From Tumebacillus algifaecis (GTDB taxonomy: Bacteria > Bacillota > Bacilli > Tumebacillales > Tumebacillaceae), in the NCBI RefSeq assembly GCF_002243515.1, contig NZ_CP022657.1, positions 4,155,001 to 4,219,000 of the forward strand: a stretch of DNA of 64,000 bases. The letters are read 5' to 3'. A program made the position numbers and the translations under genes. Under the pieces are notes generated by a model that saw only the letters and a list, made by a program, of their open reading frames with translations, was not told the DNA's origin and searched no databases. Shown one piece after another: positions 8,806 to 17,839 of this stretch (its first letter is position 1; each line of letters begins with the position of its first letter).

Positions 8806-10725
8806 TCATTCCCGATGGGCAGCAACTTCGGCCAGCGACGCTTCCAGCTCCTTGCGCGCGTGCTCCTCCGCCCCCTCCTGTGGCTTCCACAGATAAGTCG
8901 GGACAATCTGTTTAAACAACGCCTTGATCGCCTCCGCCTTCCGCTCCACATCGGGCGCAAACGCCATCTGCTCCAGACGCTTGATCATAAACTGCAATTC
9001 TTCCCACGAAAAGTCGAGCGGACGGCCCACAAAAATGCGATTGTGCTTCGTCTCCTCCGTGCCCTCTTCGTTGGTCAAAATCTCTTCAAACAACTTCTCA
9101 CCGGGTCGAATGCCCGTATACACAATATCAATATCTTCTTCCGGTCGCAATCCGCTCAAGCGGATCAAGTCACGGGCTAGGTCGGCGATGTTCACAGGGG
9201 CTCCCATGTCGAGGATAAAAATCTCCCCGCCTTCTGCCAGCGCCCCCGCCTGCACGACCAACTGTGACGCTTCCGGAATCGTCATGAAATAGCGCACCAT
9301 ATCGGGATGTGTCACCGTCACCGGACCGCCCGCCAGAATCTGGCGTTTGAAGATCGGGATCACACTGCCGCGGCTTCCCAGCACATTGCCGAATCGCACC
9401 GCCACAAACTGCGTCTGCGAGATACGGTCAAGCCCTTGAATAACCATTTCAGCCACCCGCTTCGATACACCCATCACCGAGGTCGGGTTGACCGCCTTGT
9501 CGGACGAGATCATCACAAAGCGCTTCGCCCCATATTCGTGCGCGCACTCCGCCACATGCATCGTCCCTAAGACGTTGTTCTTGATCGCTTCTTGTGGGTT
9601 GCGCTCCATCAGCGGCACGTGCTTGTGCGCCGCCGCATGAAACACAACGCTTGGCCGATACGTATCAAACACCGCATTCAGCCGCTTGCGATCTTGAATG
9701 TCCGCGATAATTGTCACCAAAGGCAGCGCCGGAAACTTATTGCGCAGTTCCAACTCAATCTCATAGATCGAATTCTCCCCGTGTCCCAGCAACAAAAGCT
9801 GCTTCGGTGCAAACTTGCTGATCTGGCGGCACAGCTCTGACCCGATCGACCCGCCTGCTCCCGTCACCAGCACCACTTGGTCCGAGACGTAGCTTGCGAC
9901 GCCTTCCAAATCGACCGTAACCGCCTCGCGTCCCAGCAGATCTTCGACGCTGACCTCGCGGATCATGTTCACCGACACCTTGCCCGCCACGATGTCTGCC
10001 ACGCGCGGCAACGTGCTGATCTGGCAGTTGGTGAGTTTGCATATCTCCAGAATCTGCGCGGTCTCTTTCTCCAAAGCCGACGGAATGGCGATCAAAATCT
10101 TTTGCACCCCGTACTTTTCAACCGCATGAGGGATCTTGCTCCGCCCGCCGACGACAGGTAGACCTAAAATCGACAGGCCCTGCTTTTTCAAGTCATCATC
10201 GATAAAAGCGACCGGATTCAGCGTCGAATAGGGGGACGTCTTCAATTCCCGGGCGATCAGCACACCTGCACTCCCCGCGCCAACGATCAGCACGCTGGGC
10301 AGGCTCGGCTCCGTGCGCGCGACCGCATCACGAAACATTCGCTGCGCCAAACGCATCCCACCCACACCAAGCAAGGTGAGCAACCAAGTCAACAGCAACA
10401 CGGTACGCGGCACAACAAACCATTCAACTTGCAAGTGAATCATCTGCTGGATCAAGGTTAAAATCAGTCCGGCCACGACCGTCGCCTTCAAAATGGTCTT
10501 CAATTCCCCGATGCTCGCATATTCCAGCACCGAATGATACATTTTCATCGCATAGAAGATAATCGGCGTCAACACCACATGCATCAGCAGCAGATATGGG
10601 AACGCACTCATAAATTGTGGCAATACTTGAAAGTCAAAGCGCAAGCAATACGCCAAAGTCACCGCCATCGCGGCAATGCACGCATCGAGCGCGCCAAGCG
10701 TGAGCAATCGCAGGCGACCATTCAC
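8806..10725 (-). CDS. pglF: Membrane UDP-GlcNAc 4,6-dehydratase (PglF/CapD type)
   Basis: This 639-residue enzyme of the long, membrane-bound nucleotide-sugar dehydratase family has four or five N-terminal transmembrane helices (about 5-115), a CoA-binding-like Rossmann region with VLIVGAGSAGVLIARE near 145, and a C-terminal SDR domain from about 285 with the NAD-binding motif LVTGAGGSIGSE. In the long family a Met replaces the usual SDR tyrosine, and that is seen here in NPTSVMGVSKR. The predicted reaction converts UDP-GlcNAc to the 4-keto-6-deoxy sugar, step one of UDP-diNAc-bacillosamine synthesis. The PglE- and PglD-like genes lie next to it, which supports this over the WbpM/FnlA-type alternatives. 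It is the last gene of the polysaccharide operon. Confidence 0.9.
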   Translation of the reverse strand: MNGRLRLLTLGALDACIAAMAVTLAYCLRFDFQVLPQFMSAFPYLLLMHVVLTPIIFYAMKMYHSVLEYASIGELKTILKATVVAGLILTLIQQMIHLQVEWFVVPRTVLLLTWLLTLLGVGGMRLAQRMFRDAVARTEPSLPSVLIVGAGSAGVLIARELKTSPYSTLNPVAFIDDDLKKQGLSILGLPVVGGRSKIPHAVEKYGVQKILIAIPSALEKETAQILEICKLTNCQISTLPRVADIVAGKVSVNMIREVSVEDLLGREAVTVDLEGVASYVSDQVVLVTGAGGSIGSELCRQISKFAPKQLLLLGHGENSIYEIELELRNKFPALPLVTIIADIQDRKRLNAVFDTYRPSVVFHAAAHKHVPLMERNPQEAIKNNVLGTMHVAECAHEYGAKRFVMISSDKAVNPTSVMGVSKRVAEMVIQGLDRISQTQFVAVRFGNVLGSRGSVIPIFKRQILAGGPVTVTHPDMVRYFMTIPEASQLVVQAGALAEGGEIFILDMGAPVNIADLARDLIRLSGLRPEEDIDIVYTGIRPGEKLFEEILTNEEGTEETKHNRIFVGRPLDFSWEELQFMIKRLEQMAFAPDVERKAEAIKALFKQIVPTYLWKPQEGAEEHARKELEASLAEVAAHRE

Positions 10726-10755
10726 CAGACTCTCCCCCTAACACCCATTGCGTCA

Positions 10756-11880
10756 CTACAGATTCACTTGCTCTTTTGCATGTTCGATTTCTTCTTGAAT
10801 CGCCGCCACTACTTGATCGACCTGTTCTTCGGTCAAACTGTTAAAGAACGGGATAGCCAACGTCTTTTCGGCCACACGCTCCGTGACTGGGAGATCCCCC
10901 GGCTTAAACCCAAACCGCTCCACATAGAACGGTTGCAGGTGAATCGGGGTAAAGTATGGTCGGCAACCGATCCCACGCTTGCTCAACCGCTCCATCACCA
11001 GATCGCGGTTGACCGTTTCGGCAAAGCGAATCACAAACACGAACCAACTCATCTTCACATCGGCATCCACATGCGGCAGGATGATTTCTGGTATAGCTTT
11101 CAACTTTTCCAGATACAGCTGGGCCACTCGCTCACGATGCGCCAAAATCTCATCGATGCGCTCCAACTGGGCAACACCAAGCGCTGCACTCATCTCATCC
11201 ATGCGGAAGTTGTAACCCAACCGCACGTGTGACAGCCACAAGCCATCTTCTCCACGCCCTTGGTTGCGGATCGAGTGGCACAGCTCGGCGATCTCATCGT
11301 TGTCAGTTACGATGATCCCGCCTTCTCCGGTCGTCATCTGCTTGTTCGGATAGAAGGCAAACACCCCGGCATCGCCAAGACCACCGACGCGCGCACCTTT
11401 CCACTCGCCGCCGATCGCTTCACAAGAGTCTTCGATCACCCACAGGTTGTACTTGCTGGCAAGAGCGCGAATCTCATCCATGTTCGCAGGCTGGCCAAAC
11501 ACGTGCACTGGCAAAATCGCCTTGGTCTTCTCCGTGATCTTCGCTTCGATCTGCGTCACGTCGAGATTGTAAGTCGCTTCATCGATATCGACAAAAACGG
11601 GAACGGCACGCTCGAACAAGATGCAGTTCGCCGAGGCCACGAACGAGAAGGAAGTGGTGATCACTTCATCGCCTTCGCCAATGCCCATCGCAGCGATCAG
11701 CATGTGCAGACCGCTCGTTCCACTGTTGCAGGAAATGGCGTGCTTGACGCCCACATAGTCGGCCATCATCTGTTCGAACTGGCGCATCTTCGGCCCGAGC
11801 CCCAAAATGCCCGAGTCCAGCACTTCCATGACGAGATCTTTCTCGCGCTGTGTAATATCGGGTCCCGAAAGTGGAATCAT
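10756..11880 (-). CDS. pglE: PLP sugar aminotransferase (PglE type)
   Basis: This 374-residue DegT/DnrJ/EryC1/StrS aminotransferase adds an amino group at C4 of the keto sugar, using PLP with glutamate as donor. The family substrate loop appears as IPLSGPDITQREKD at the N terminus, NSGTSGLHMLIAAMG near 55, the PLP-contact aspartate in VIEDSCEAIGGEW near 160, and the Schiff-base lysine in AFYPNKQMTTGEGG near 185. Together with the flanking genes it is predicted to make the 4-amino intermediate of bacillosamine. An alternative 4-amino-6-deoxy sugar (a perosamine- or viosamine-like product) is possible if the substrate differs. Confidence 0.9.
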   Translation of the reverse strand: MIPLSGPDITQREKDLVMEVLDSGILGLGPKMRQFEQMMADYVGVKHAISCNSGTSGLHMLIAAMGIGEGDEVITTSFSFVASANCILFERAVPVFVDIDEATYNLDVTQIEAKITEKTKAILPVHVFGQPANMDEIRALASKYNLWVIEDSCEAIGGEWKGARVGGLGDAGVFAFYPNKQMTTGEGGIIVTDNDEIAELCHSIRNQGRGEDGLWLSHVRLGYNFRMDEMSAALGVAQLERIDEILAHRERVAQLYLEKLKAIPEIILPHVDADVKMSWFVFVIRFAETVNRDLVMERLSKRGIGCRPYFTPIHLQPFYVERFGFKPGDLPVTERVAEKTLAIPFFNSLTEEQVDQVVAAIQEEIEHAKEQVNL

Positions 11881-11892
11881 GATCGTCGCTCC

Positions 11893-12516
11893 TCATTCAT
11901 TCGTTTTGATTATTTTGGCCGGCACGCCGACCGCCGTCACACCATCTGGAACATCCCGCACCACGGCCGCACCTGCACCGATCACAACCCGATCCCCAAT
12001 CTTGACCGACTGGATCACCGAGGCCCCGATGCCGACATGCGTCAGGTTGCCGATCTGCACCGTTCCGGCCACATGCACGCCAGGTGACAGATGTGAGCCG
12101 TCCCCGACGACGCAGTCATGATCGACAGTCGCTGCCGTATTGAGGATCACCTGTGACCCGATCGTGCTGTCCGCATTGACGATGCATCCTGGCATGACCA
12201 GCGTACCCTCGCCCACCGTGACACCGCTGCCCAAGAGAGCGGACGGATCGATGAGCGTGGCCAACTTGGCACCCGCTGCCTTCAATTGCTCCGCTACCTT
12301 TTGCCGCACCGGGTTGTTGCCGATTGCGACAAAAAACCAAGTGTCCGCATACTGTGCATACGGAAATTCATCCACGGTTCCCAAGTAGGTCCCGTGTGGC
12401 GCATCCGGCTTGCGATTGTCCAAAAAGCCGAGCAGTTCATACCCGCTGCGCCGCGCCACATCGGCGACCACTTTACTGTGGCCGCCCATGCCTATGATGA
12501 TCAGCGTTTTCTTCAT
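11893..12516 (-). CDS. pglD: Sugar N-acetyltransferase (PglD/NeuD type)
   Basis: This 207-residue protein has an N-terminal Rossmann-like sugar-binding half (LIIIGMGGHSKVVADVARR) and a C-terminal left-handed beta-helix made of hexapeptide repeats. PglD enzymes acetylate the C4 amino group of the UDP-sugar with acetyl-CoA, using a His base; the candidate is His in TAATVDHDCVVGDGSHLSPG. This completes UDP-N,N'-diacetylbacillosamine. It sits 12 bp downstream of the PglC-type gene's stop and 12 bp before the aminotransferase start. NeuD-like O-acetyltransferases share the fold, so the operon context decides the assignment. Confidence 0.88.
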   Translation of the reverse strand: MKKTLIIIGMGGHSKVVADVARRSGYELLGFLDNRKPDAPHGTYLGTVDEFPYAQYADTWFFVAIGNNPVRQKVAEQLKAAGAKLATLIDPSALLGSGVTVGEGTLVMPGCIVNADSTIGSQVILNTAATVDHDCVVGDGSHLSPGVHVAGTVQIGNLTHVGIGASVIQSVKIGDRVVIGAGAAVVRDVPDGVTAVGVPAKIIKTNE

Positions 12517-12526
12517 CCCGCACTCC

Positions 12527-13138
12527 TTACAGCGAAGCTCGCGTATTTCTCGACGGACCTTGGAACTTGGAAATCGTCACATGCCCGGCCTGATTGATGT
12601 CTTCGGAACGCACTACTTTCATCGCGGTCAGGTAGAGAATCTTCAGATCCAATCCAAACGAACGATGCTCTACGTACCACACATCGAGTCGGAATTTTTC
12701 TTCCCACGAGATCGCGTTGCGCCCATTGACTTGCGCCCATCCGGTGATGCCCGGCTTCACATCGTGGCGACGCGCCTGCTCCTCCGTGTACAGCGGCAGG
12801 TACTCCTTCAACAGCGGGCGCGGCCCGACCAGCGAAATGTCGCCTTTCAGCACGTTGAACAACTGCGGCAATTCATCCAAGCTCGTTTTGCGCAACAGTT
12901 TGCCAAACGCCGTCAACCGCACATCGTCTGGCAACAGCTCTCCGTTCGCATCGCGCGCATCGGTCATCGAACGAAATTTATACAAGTTGAACAGCTTACC
13001 TTGCAATCCTGGACGCTCCTGCTTGAAGATCACAGGCGACCCAAGCTTTTGTCGAATCAAAAACGCCACAACCAAAATGACGGGCGACAACACCAGCAAC
13101 AAGACGGCAGATACCGTCACATCAAAAATACGTTTCAT
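12527..13138 (-). CDS. pglC: Polyprenyl-phosphate sugar-1-phosphate transferase (PglC type)
   Basis: This 203-residue monotopic phosphoglycosyltransferase has one N-terminal re-entrant hydrophobic segment (about 7-30), then the family landmarks [21 protein letters not shown], the catalytic Asp-Glu in [17 protein letters not shown] and SLVGPRPLL, and the later [13 protein letters not shown]. It moves sugar-1-phosphate from a UDP-sugar to undecaprenyl phosphate at the inner face of the membrane, starting repeat-unit assembly. Its small size without a WcaJ-type N-terminal extension fits PglC/WecP-like enzymes, and the adjacent bacillosamine genes suggest that diNAc-bacillosamine is the first sugar. 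Confidence 0.9.
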   Translation of the reverse strand: MKRIFDVTVSAVLLLVLSPVILVVAFLIRQKLGSPVIFKQERPGLQGKLFNLYKFRSMTDARDANGELLPDDVRLTAFGKLLRKTSLDELPQLFNVLKGDISLVGPRPLLKEYLPLYTEEQARRHDVKPGITGWAQVNGRNAISWEEKFRLDVWYVEHRSFGLDLKILYLTAMKVVRSEDINQAGHVTISKFQGPSRNTRASL

Positions 13139-13163
13139 TTACCCACCCCATTAACCACAATCT

Positions 13164-14357
13164 CTAACCGATAAATCTCCCACTTGCCGCCAGCTCGTAG
13201 ATCCGCATCATCTCAGCAGAGATGAAGGAAAGATCGTATGGCGCGGCTTTCTCTTTGCTGCGCGTCCCCATTTCAGCGCGCATCTTTTGATCTTGATACA
13301 ACTGATAAAATGCGTCAGCCGTAGCTTCCACATCACCCGTTGCCACGAGATACCCATTCTCGCCGTCCTGCACCAAGTCGCGATTGCCACGCACATCGGT
13401 CACGACCAGCGGCAATCCCGCCGCCATCGCTTCCATCACCGAACGCGGGAGCCCTTCCCGCTTCGACAACAATGTGCTGACATCGGCTGCCAGCATCAGG
13501 TCGGGAATGTCCAGCCGATACCCCAAGAAGGTCACGATCTGGCTCAAACCCATTTCTTCCACCTGCTGCTTATACGTCGCTTCCAGTTCGCCGACTCCGA
13601 CGAGCAGACAGCGCACGGCAATCCCGCGTGCCGCTGCCCGTTTCACCGCTTCGAACAGTTGCGATTGATTTTTGTTAGCGTTCAGTTCGGCCACGCATAA
13701 AATGACCATCTCTTCTTCGTGAAGCCCCAGCTCACCGCGCAACCGCGCCCGCACAGCGGCCTGATCTGGCGGCTGAAACACCTGCGTGTCCAACCCCACG
13801 CCAGGCACATAGCGCACTTCGCCGCGAACAGGAAACTTTTGAGCCCTTGCATAGTCTTCCTGATTGATCGTGATCAGCACATCAGTCTGGCGCGCCATCA
13901 GCCACTCAACAGGGGCGAACAGCAACCAGTTCGCTTTGGGCGCCCCGGTAAAAAAATGAAAGCCGTGTGCCGTGTACAGCACGCTTGGCACCCCGCAGAC
14001 TCGCGCGGCGATCCGGCCCAAGATCGAAGCGACAGGCGTGTGCACATGCACCAGCGTGAACTGCTCCTCCCGAAACGAGCGGATCAGCGCCCGAAGCGCC
14101 GCGACGTTCTTCGGCTGGAACGGGCTCCGTTCAAATTGCACATCATGGCAGATCAGCCCGCGCGCTTCCAAACGCTCCTTGGCGTAATCGGCGGAAGCGT
14201 ACACATGCACCTCGTACCCTCTGTCCTGTAACCCGGTGAGAAAAGGAAGATGAAACAACTCAAAATGGCGGTAGACCGAAGCGACAAACGCCGCTTTTTT
14301 GCTGTTCAAATTCCCTGATGTTGCTACAGCCTCCACAGCGTCACACCGTCCGGGCAC
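13164..14357 (-). CDS. Glycosyltransferase family 4
   Basis: This GT-B fold retaining glycosyltransferase of up to 397 residues has an N-terminal acceptor domain with LVHVHTPVASILGRIAAR near 115 and TAHGFHFFTGAP near 145. The donor domain carries the E-x7-E element KREGLPRSVMEAMAAGLP near 315. It resembles the first-addition transferases of the PglA/EpsD kind that act on lipid-linked sugars. The start is uncertain: the GTG at 14357 overlaps the previous gene by 34 nt and has a weak ribosome site, while later candidates are GTG 14336 and TTG 14309, the last just before NSKKAAFVASVYRH where family similarity begins. Confidence 0.85.
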   Translation of the reverse strand: MPGRCDAVEAVATSGNLNSKKAAFVASVYRHFELFHLPFLTGLQDRGYEVHVYASADYAKERLEARGLICHDVQFERSPFQPKNVAALRALIRSFREEQFTLVHVHTPVASILGRIAARVCGVPSVLYTAHGFHFFTGAPKANWLLFAPVEWLMARQTDVLITINQEDYARAQKFPVRGEVRYVPGVGLDTQVFQPPDQAAVRARLRGELGLHEEEMVILCVAELNANKNQSQLFEAVKRAAARGIAVRCLLVGVGELEATYKQQVEEMGLSQIVTFLGYRLDIPDLMLAADVSTLLSKREGLPRSVMEAMAAGLPLVVTDVRGNRDLVQDGENGYLVATGDVEATADAFYQLYQDQKMRAEMGTRSKEKAAPYDLSFISAEMMRIYELAASGRFIG

Positions 14358-15601
14358 TTGCTTTGGTCGAGCATGTTTTTCACATCGACGACGATGCCCG
14401 TCTTGGCATCGAGTAAATCTTGAATGCCCGCCCAGCCAAGGTCGCGATACGCTTGATGCGGCACCGCAACGACCACCGCATCTGCTGGTGCCAACTTTTC
14501 GAGCGGTACAAGAGGCAGTCCGTACTCATGCTCTGCTTCCTGCGCATCGGCCAGCGCGTCGGTCACGGTGACGACGATGCCAAATTCGCGCAGTTCTTCG
14601 ATGATGTCGATGACGCGGGAATTCCGCAGGTCGGTGACGTTCTCTTTAAACGTCAGTCCGAGCACGGTGACGCGCGCGCCTTGGATCAGTTTGTTATGCA
14701 AAGCGAGCTGCTTGACGAGCGAGGTGGCAATAAATTTTCCCATCGAGTCGTTGATGCGGCGTCCCGCCAAAATCACTTGCGGGTGATAACCGATGCTTTC
14801 CGCTTTGTACGTCAGGTAGTAAGGATCGACGCCGATGCAATGCCCGCCGACCAGACCTGGCGTGAATTTCAAAAAGTTCCATTTCGTCCCCGCCGCCGCC
14901 AACACTTCGCTGGTATCGATGCCGAGGTGGTCAAAAATGATCGCCAACTCGTTCATCAGTGCGATGTTCAGGTCGCGTTGCGTGTTCTCGATCACTTTGG
15001 CCGCTTCGGCCACTTTGATCGAGGACGCGCGGTACACGCCAGCCTGCACCACCATGCCATATGTATCGGCAATGATCGATAACGTATCCTCGTTCATCCC
15101 CGAGACGACTTTGACGATGTTGGTAAACGTGTGCTCCTGATCGCCCGGGTTGATCCGCTCCGGCGAGTATCCGACAAAAAAGTCCTTGCCACAGGTAAGC
15201 CCCGACATGCGCTCCAGAATCGGCACGCAGACTTCTTCGGTCGTCCCCGGATAGACGGTCGATTCGTAGACGACGATCGCGCCTTTGGTCAGTTGACTCC
15301 CAACCGTCTCCGATGCTTTCATCAGCGGAACCAGATCTGGCTTCTTGGCCTGATCGATCGGCGTCGGCACTGCGACGATAATAAAGTCACACGATGACAA
15401 CCGTGTCGGATCGGCCGTGTACTCGATGTTGGTTCGCTCCAGATCAGCGGCCGACATCTCACCTGTGTAGTCAATTCCCTGTTGCAGGGTTTCGATGCGG
15501 TGGCGATTGACGTCAAAACCCACCACCGGCACCACTTCCCCAAAAGCGGCCGCTACTGGCAAGCCGACATAGCCGAGCCCTACAATCGCGATCTTTCTCA
15601 T
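14324..15601 (-). CDS. UDP-sugar 6-dehydrogenase (WbpA/TviB-like)
   Basis: This 425-residue NAD-dependent dehydrogenase oxidises C6 of a UDP-hexose or UDP-HexNAc to the uronic acid. It shows the N-terminal Rossmann motif IAIVGLGYVGLPVAAAFG, the STVYPGTTEE loop, NTQRDLNIALMNELA near 220, and the catalytic cysteine in GLVGGHCIGVDPYYL near 265. Overall it looks closer to the WbpA/TviB type (UDP-GlcNAc) than to the UDP-glucose type, but the distinction from sequence alone is tentative. Its start lies one base past the stop of the epimerase gene, so both probably act on the same precursor to make a uronic-acid building block. Confidence 0.87.
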   Translation of the reverse strand: MRKIAIVGLGYVGLPVAAAFGEVVPVVGFDVNRHRIETLQQGIDYTGEMSAADLERTNIEYTADPTRLSSCDFIIVAVPTPIDQAKKPDLVPLMKASETVGSQLTKGAIVVYESTVYPGTTEEVCVPILERMSGLTCGKDFFVGYSPERINPGDQEHTFTNIVKVVSGMNEDTLSIIADTYGMVVQAGVYRASSIKVAEAAKVIENTQRDLNIALMNELAIIFDHLGIDTSEVLAAAGTKWNFLKFTPGLVGGHCIGVDPYYLTYKAESIGYHPQVILAGRRINDSMGKFIATSLVKQLALHNKLIQGARVTVLGLTFKENVTDLRNSRVIDIIEELREFGIVVTVTDALADAQEAEHEYGLPLVPLEKLAPADAVVVAVPHQAYRDLGWAGIQDLLDAKTGIVVDVKNMLDQSKCPDGVTLWRL

Positions 15602-15602
15602 C

Positions 15603-16625
15603 TTATTTCACCCCGTAGTAATCTTTGTACCAGGCGACGAATCGGTGGATTCCATCTTCGATCGAGGTGGCCGGTTTAAAATCAACATCGCGCATCAGAT
15701 CATCCACGTCCGCATACGTTGCCGGAACGTCGCCATCTTGCATCGGCAGCATTTCTTTAATAGCCTGCTTGCCGAGCGCCTTTTCTAACGTTTCAATAAA
15801 GTAGGACAATTGCACCGGCGAGTTGTTGCCGATGTTGTAAATTTTATAAGGTGCATAGGACGTGCCTGGATCGGGTGCGTCGCCCGTCCACTCCGGGTTC
15901 GGCTCCGGCACCTTTTTCGTCAATCGGGCTATGCCTTCGACGATATCATCGACGAACGTGAAGTCGCGCTTCATCTCGCCGTGGTTGAACACCTTGATCG
16001 GCTCGCCCGCCAAAATCGCCTTCGTGAACAGGAACAGCGCCATGTCTGGCCGCCCCCACGGCCCATAGACGGTGAAAAAGCGCAGCCCTGTCGTCGGCAA
16101 GCCGAACAGGTTGCTATACGTGTGTGCCATCAGCTCGTTCGACTTTTTGGTCGCCGCATACAAAGACAGCGGATGATCCACATTTTGATGCACAGAAAAC
16201 GGCATCTTGGTATTCGCCCCGTAGACGGACGATGACGAGGCATAGATCAGATGCTTGACCCCATGATGACGGCATCCTTCAAGGATGTTCAGAAAGCCAA
16301 CCACGTTGGAGTCGATATAGGCGCGCGGGTTTTCCAGCGAATAACGCACGCCCGCCTGCGCCGCCAAGTTGATCACCGTGTCAAAGCGATGCTCGTGGAA
16401 CATGCGCTCCACCGTCTCTTTGTCTTCCAAAGACGCTTCGACCAGCGTGAAATTTTGATGATCCTGAAATTGTGCGAGGCGATCTCTTTTCAATTGCACT
16501 TCGTAGTAGTCGTTCAGGTTGTCCAGTCCGACCACTTCTGCCCCCTCAGACAGCAAGCGCTTGGCCAGATGCGAACCGATAAAGCCGGCCGCTCCGGTGA
16601 TCAGTACCTTTTGCGTAGCTCCCAT
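15603..16625 (-). CDS. NAD-dependent UDP-sugar 4-epimerase (CapI/LpsL type)
   Basis: This 340-residue extended SDR enzyme carries the cofactor motif [18 protein letters not shown] near residue 7, [16 protein letters not shown] near 35 (typical of UDP-glucuronate 4-epimerases such as CapI), and the catalytic Ser/Tyr/Lys set in ASSSSVYG and [10 protein letters not shown]. It probably inverts C4 of a UDP-uronic acid, giving UDP-galacturonate or its N-acetyl version. The dehydrogenase that supplies uronic acids follows immediately, so the polymer is predicted to be acidic. Confidence 0.87.
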   Translation of the reverse strand: MGATQKVLITGAAGFIGSHLAKRLLSEGAEVVGLDNLNDYYEVQLKRDRLAQFQDHQNFTLVEASLEDKETVERMFHEHRFDTVINLAAQAGVRYSLENPRAYIDSNVVGFLNILEGCRHHGVKHLIYASSSSVYGANTKMPFSVHQNVDHPLSLYAATKKSNELMAHTYSNLFGLPTTGLRFFTVYGPWGRPDMALFLFTKAILAGEPIKVFNHGEMKRDFTFVDDIVEGIARLTKKVPEPNPEWTGDAPDPGTSYAPYKIYNIGNNSPVQLSYFIETLEKALGKQAIKEMLPMQDGDVPATYADVDDLMRDVDFKPATSIEDGIHRFVAWYKDYYGVK

Positions 16626-16657
16626 GCGGTTGTACCCCTTTCCCCAAGCCTATCCTG

Positions 16658-17839
16658 CTAGCAGATGCGCTGCTCGGCCAGCCGCCGCAAACGAGTATAA
16701 AAAGTGTAGCGGCGTTCATCGAGCTGGTTTGCGTGATATTCTTTTGCTTTTTGCCAATTCTGTTCGGAACGCTCCGTATACAGCTTGGCGTCTTCAATCA
16801 TTTCAGCGATCCGTTGAGCCAGCGCCTCGGCGTTCTCCACCGGGACGAGGTCGTCGCTTGCGAGCAGTTCTGGTATCCCGCCAATGTTGGTGCCGATGCA
16901 AGGCAGCCCCCTCGCCATCGCTTCGATCACCGCCCGCGGCAACCCCTCGGTGCGCGACGGCAAGATAAACAGATCGGCGCGATCAAGCTCCTGCCTGACC
17001 GCCTCTGCTCCTGGCAACATCCCTAAAAAATCGACTTTACTCGAAATATCTAAGGAGGCAGCCACTTCTTCAAATTGCTGGCGGCAGACGCCGTCTCCCG
17101 CCAGCACCAGCCGGGCATTGATTCCATTCTGGATCAAGCGGTGCAACGCTTGAATCTGCACGTCCTGCGCTTTATACAGCGTCGCCATACTACCGGCATT
17201 AAAGATGCGCACTTCCCCTTGCGGCGCGTCGGCCCGAGGAGAATCGGCATACGCAATGTCATGCAGCTCGATCGACGAATAATGGGTCTGAAACGCGGCC
17301 CGGTTCGGGTAGCGCTTTTGCAACGTTTTTTCGGTGACATAGGAAACGCCGTCCGCCTGATCGCATTGGCGTCTCAAATTCCATGTGGTCATCACCCGCG
17401 CCACCGGGCGGGCGATGCTCTTCACCGTGCCTGGTGCCAGCGACTCCCACGGATCGCCGACCACTTCACAGGCGTACGGTATGTTCGTCTTTTTCACGAC
17501 GTTCCAGACCAAGGTGCCGATCGCGCCAGGCACGCGCAACAACACGGCATCGGCCGACTTCACCGCTTTTTTGACTTCCTCTTGCAAGGAGCGGCGTACC
17601 TTTAGATACTGCCACGGGCCCTGATAGTCGGGCAGGCACCAGAACTCGACGTTCTCGCCGCTGGATAGCTTCCATTTCGGGTCGGCCACTGCGACCTGCT
17701 TGACGCGAGCGACGACGAGCACCTCATCGAAAACGTGGAGGTAGCGCTGCCAAAACGAGGCGTCTGAGACCGAATCATTCCAGACCTGACCGTCGGGCGT
17801 GCGAAAAAAATGTGCTTCCAGTGCGACTAACAGCTTCAT
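16658..17839 (-). CDS. Glycosyltransferase family 4
   Basis: This 393-residue GT-B glycosyltransferase has the donor-domain features VRIFNAGSMATLYKAQD near 215, VLAGDGVCRQQFEE near 250 and the E-x7-E motif RTEGLPRAVIEAMARGLP near 300, followed by IGTNIGGIPELL. The N-terminal half has no recognisable acceptor signature. It overlaps the polymerase gene by four bases (ATGA at 17836-17839), so the two are translationally coupled. It probably adds a later sugar of the repeat unit; the linkage cannot be inferred. Confidence 0.85.
   Translation of the reverse strand: MKLLVALEAHFFRTPDGQVWNDSVSDASFWQRYLHVFDEVLVVARVKQVAVADPKWKLSSGENVEFWCLPDYQGPWQYLKVRRSLQEEVKKAVKSADAVLLRVPGAIGTLVWNVVKKTNIPYACEVVGDPWESLAPGTVKSIARPVARVMTTWNLRRQCDQADGVSYVTEKTLQKRYPNRAAFQTHYSSIELHDIAYADSPRADAPQGEVRIFNAGSMATLYKAQDVQIQALHRLIQNGINARLVLAGDGVCRQQFEEVAASLDISSKVDFLGMLPGAEAVRQELDRADLFILPSRTEGLPRAVIEAMARGLPCIGTNIGGIPELLASDDLVPVENAEALAQRIAEMIEDAKLYTERSEQNWQKAKEYHANQLDERRYTFYTRLRRLAEQRIC

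Noticed and set aside
10534-12087. Plus-strand ORFs of 230-275 codons opposite the pgl genes
   Set aside because: Antisense shadows of GC-rich coding sequence; the minus-strand frames carry full catalytic motifs.
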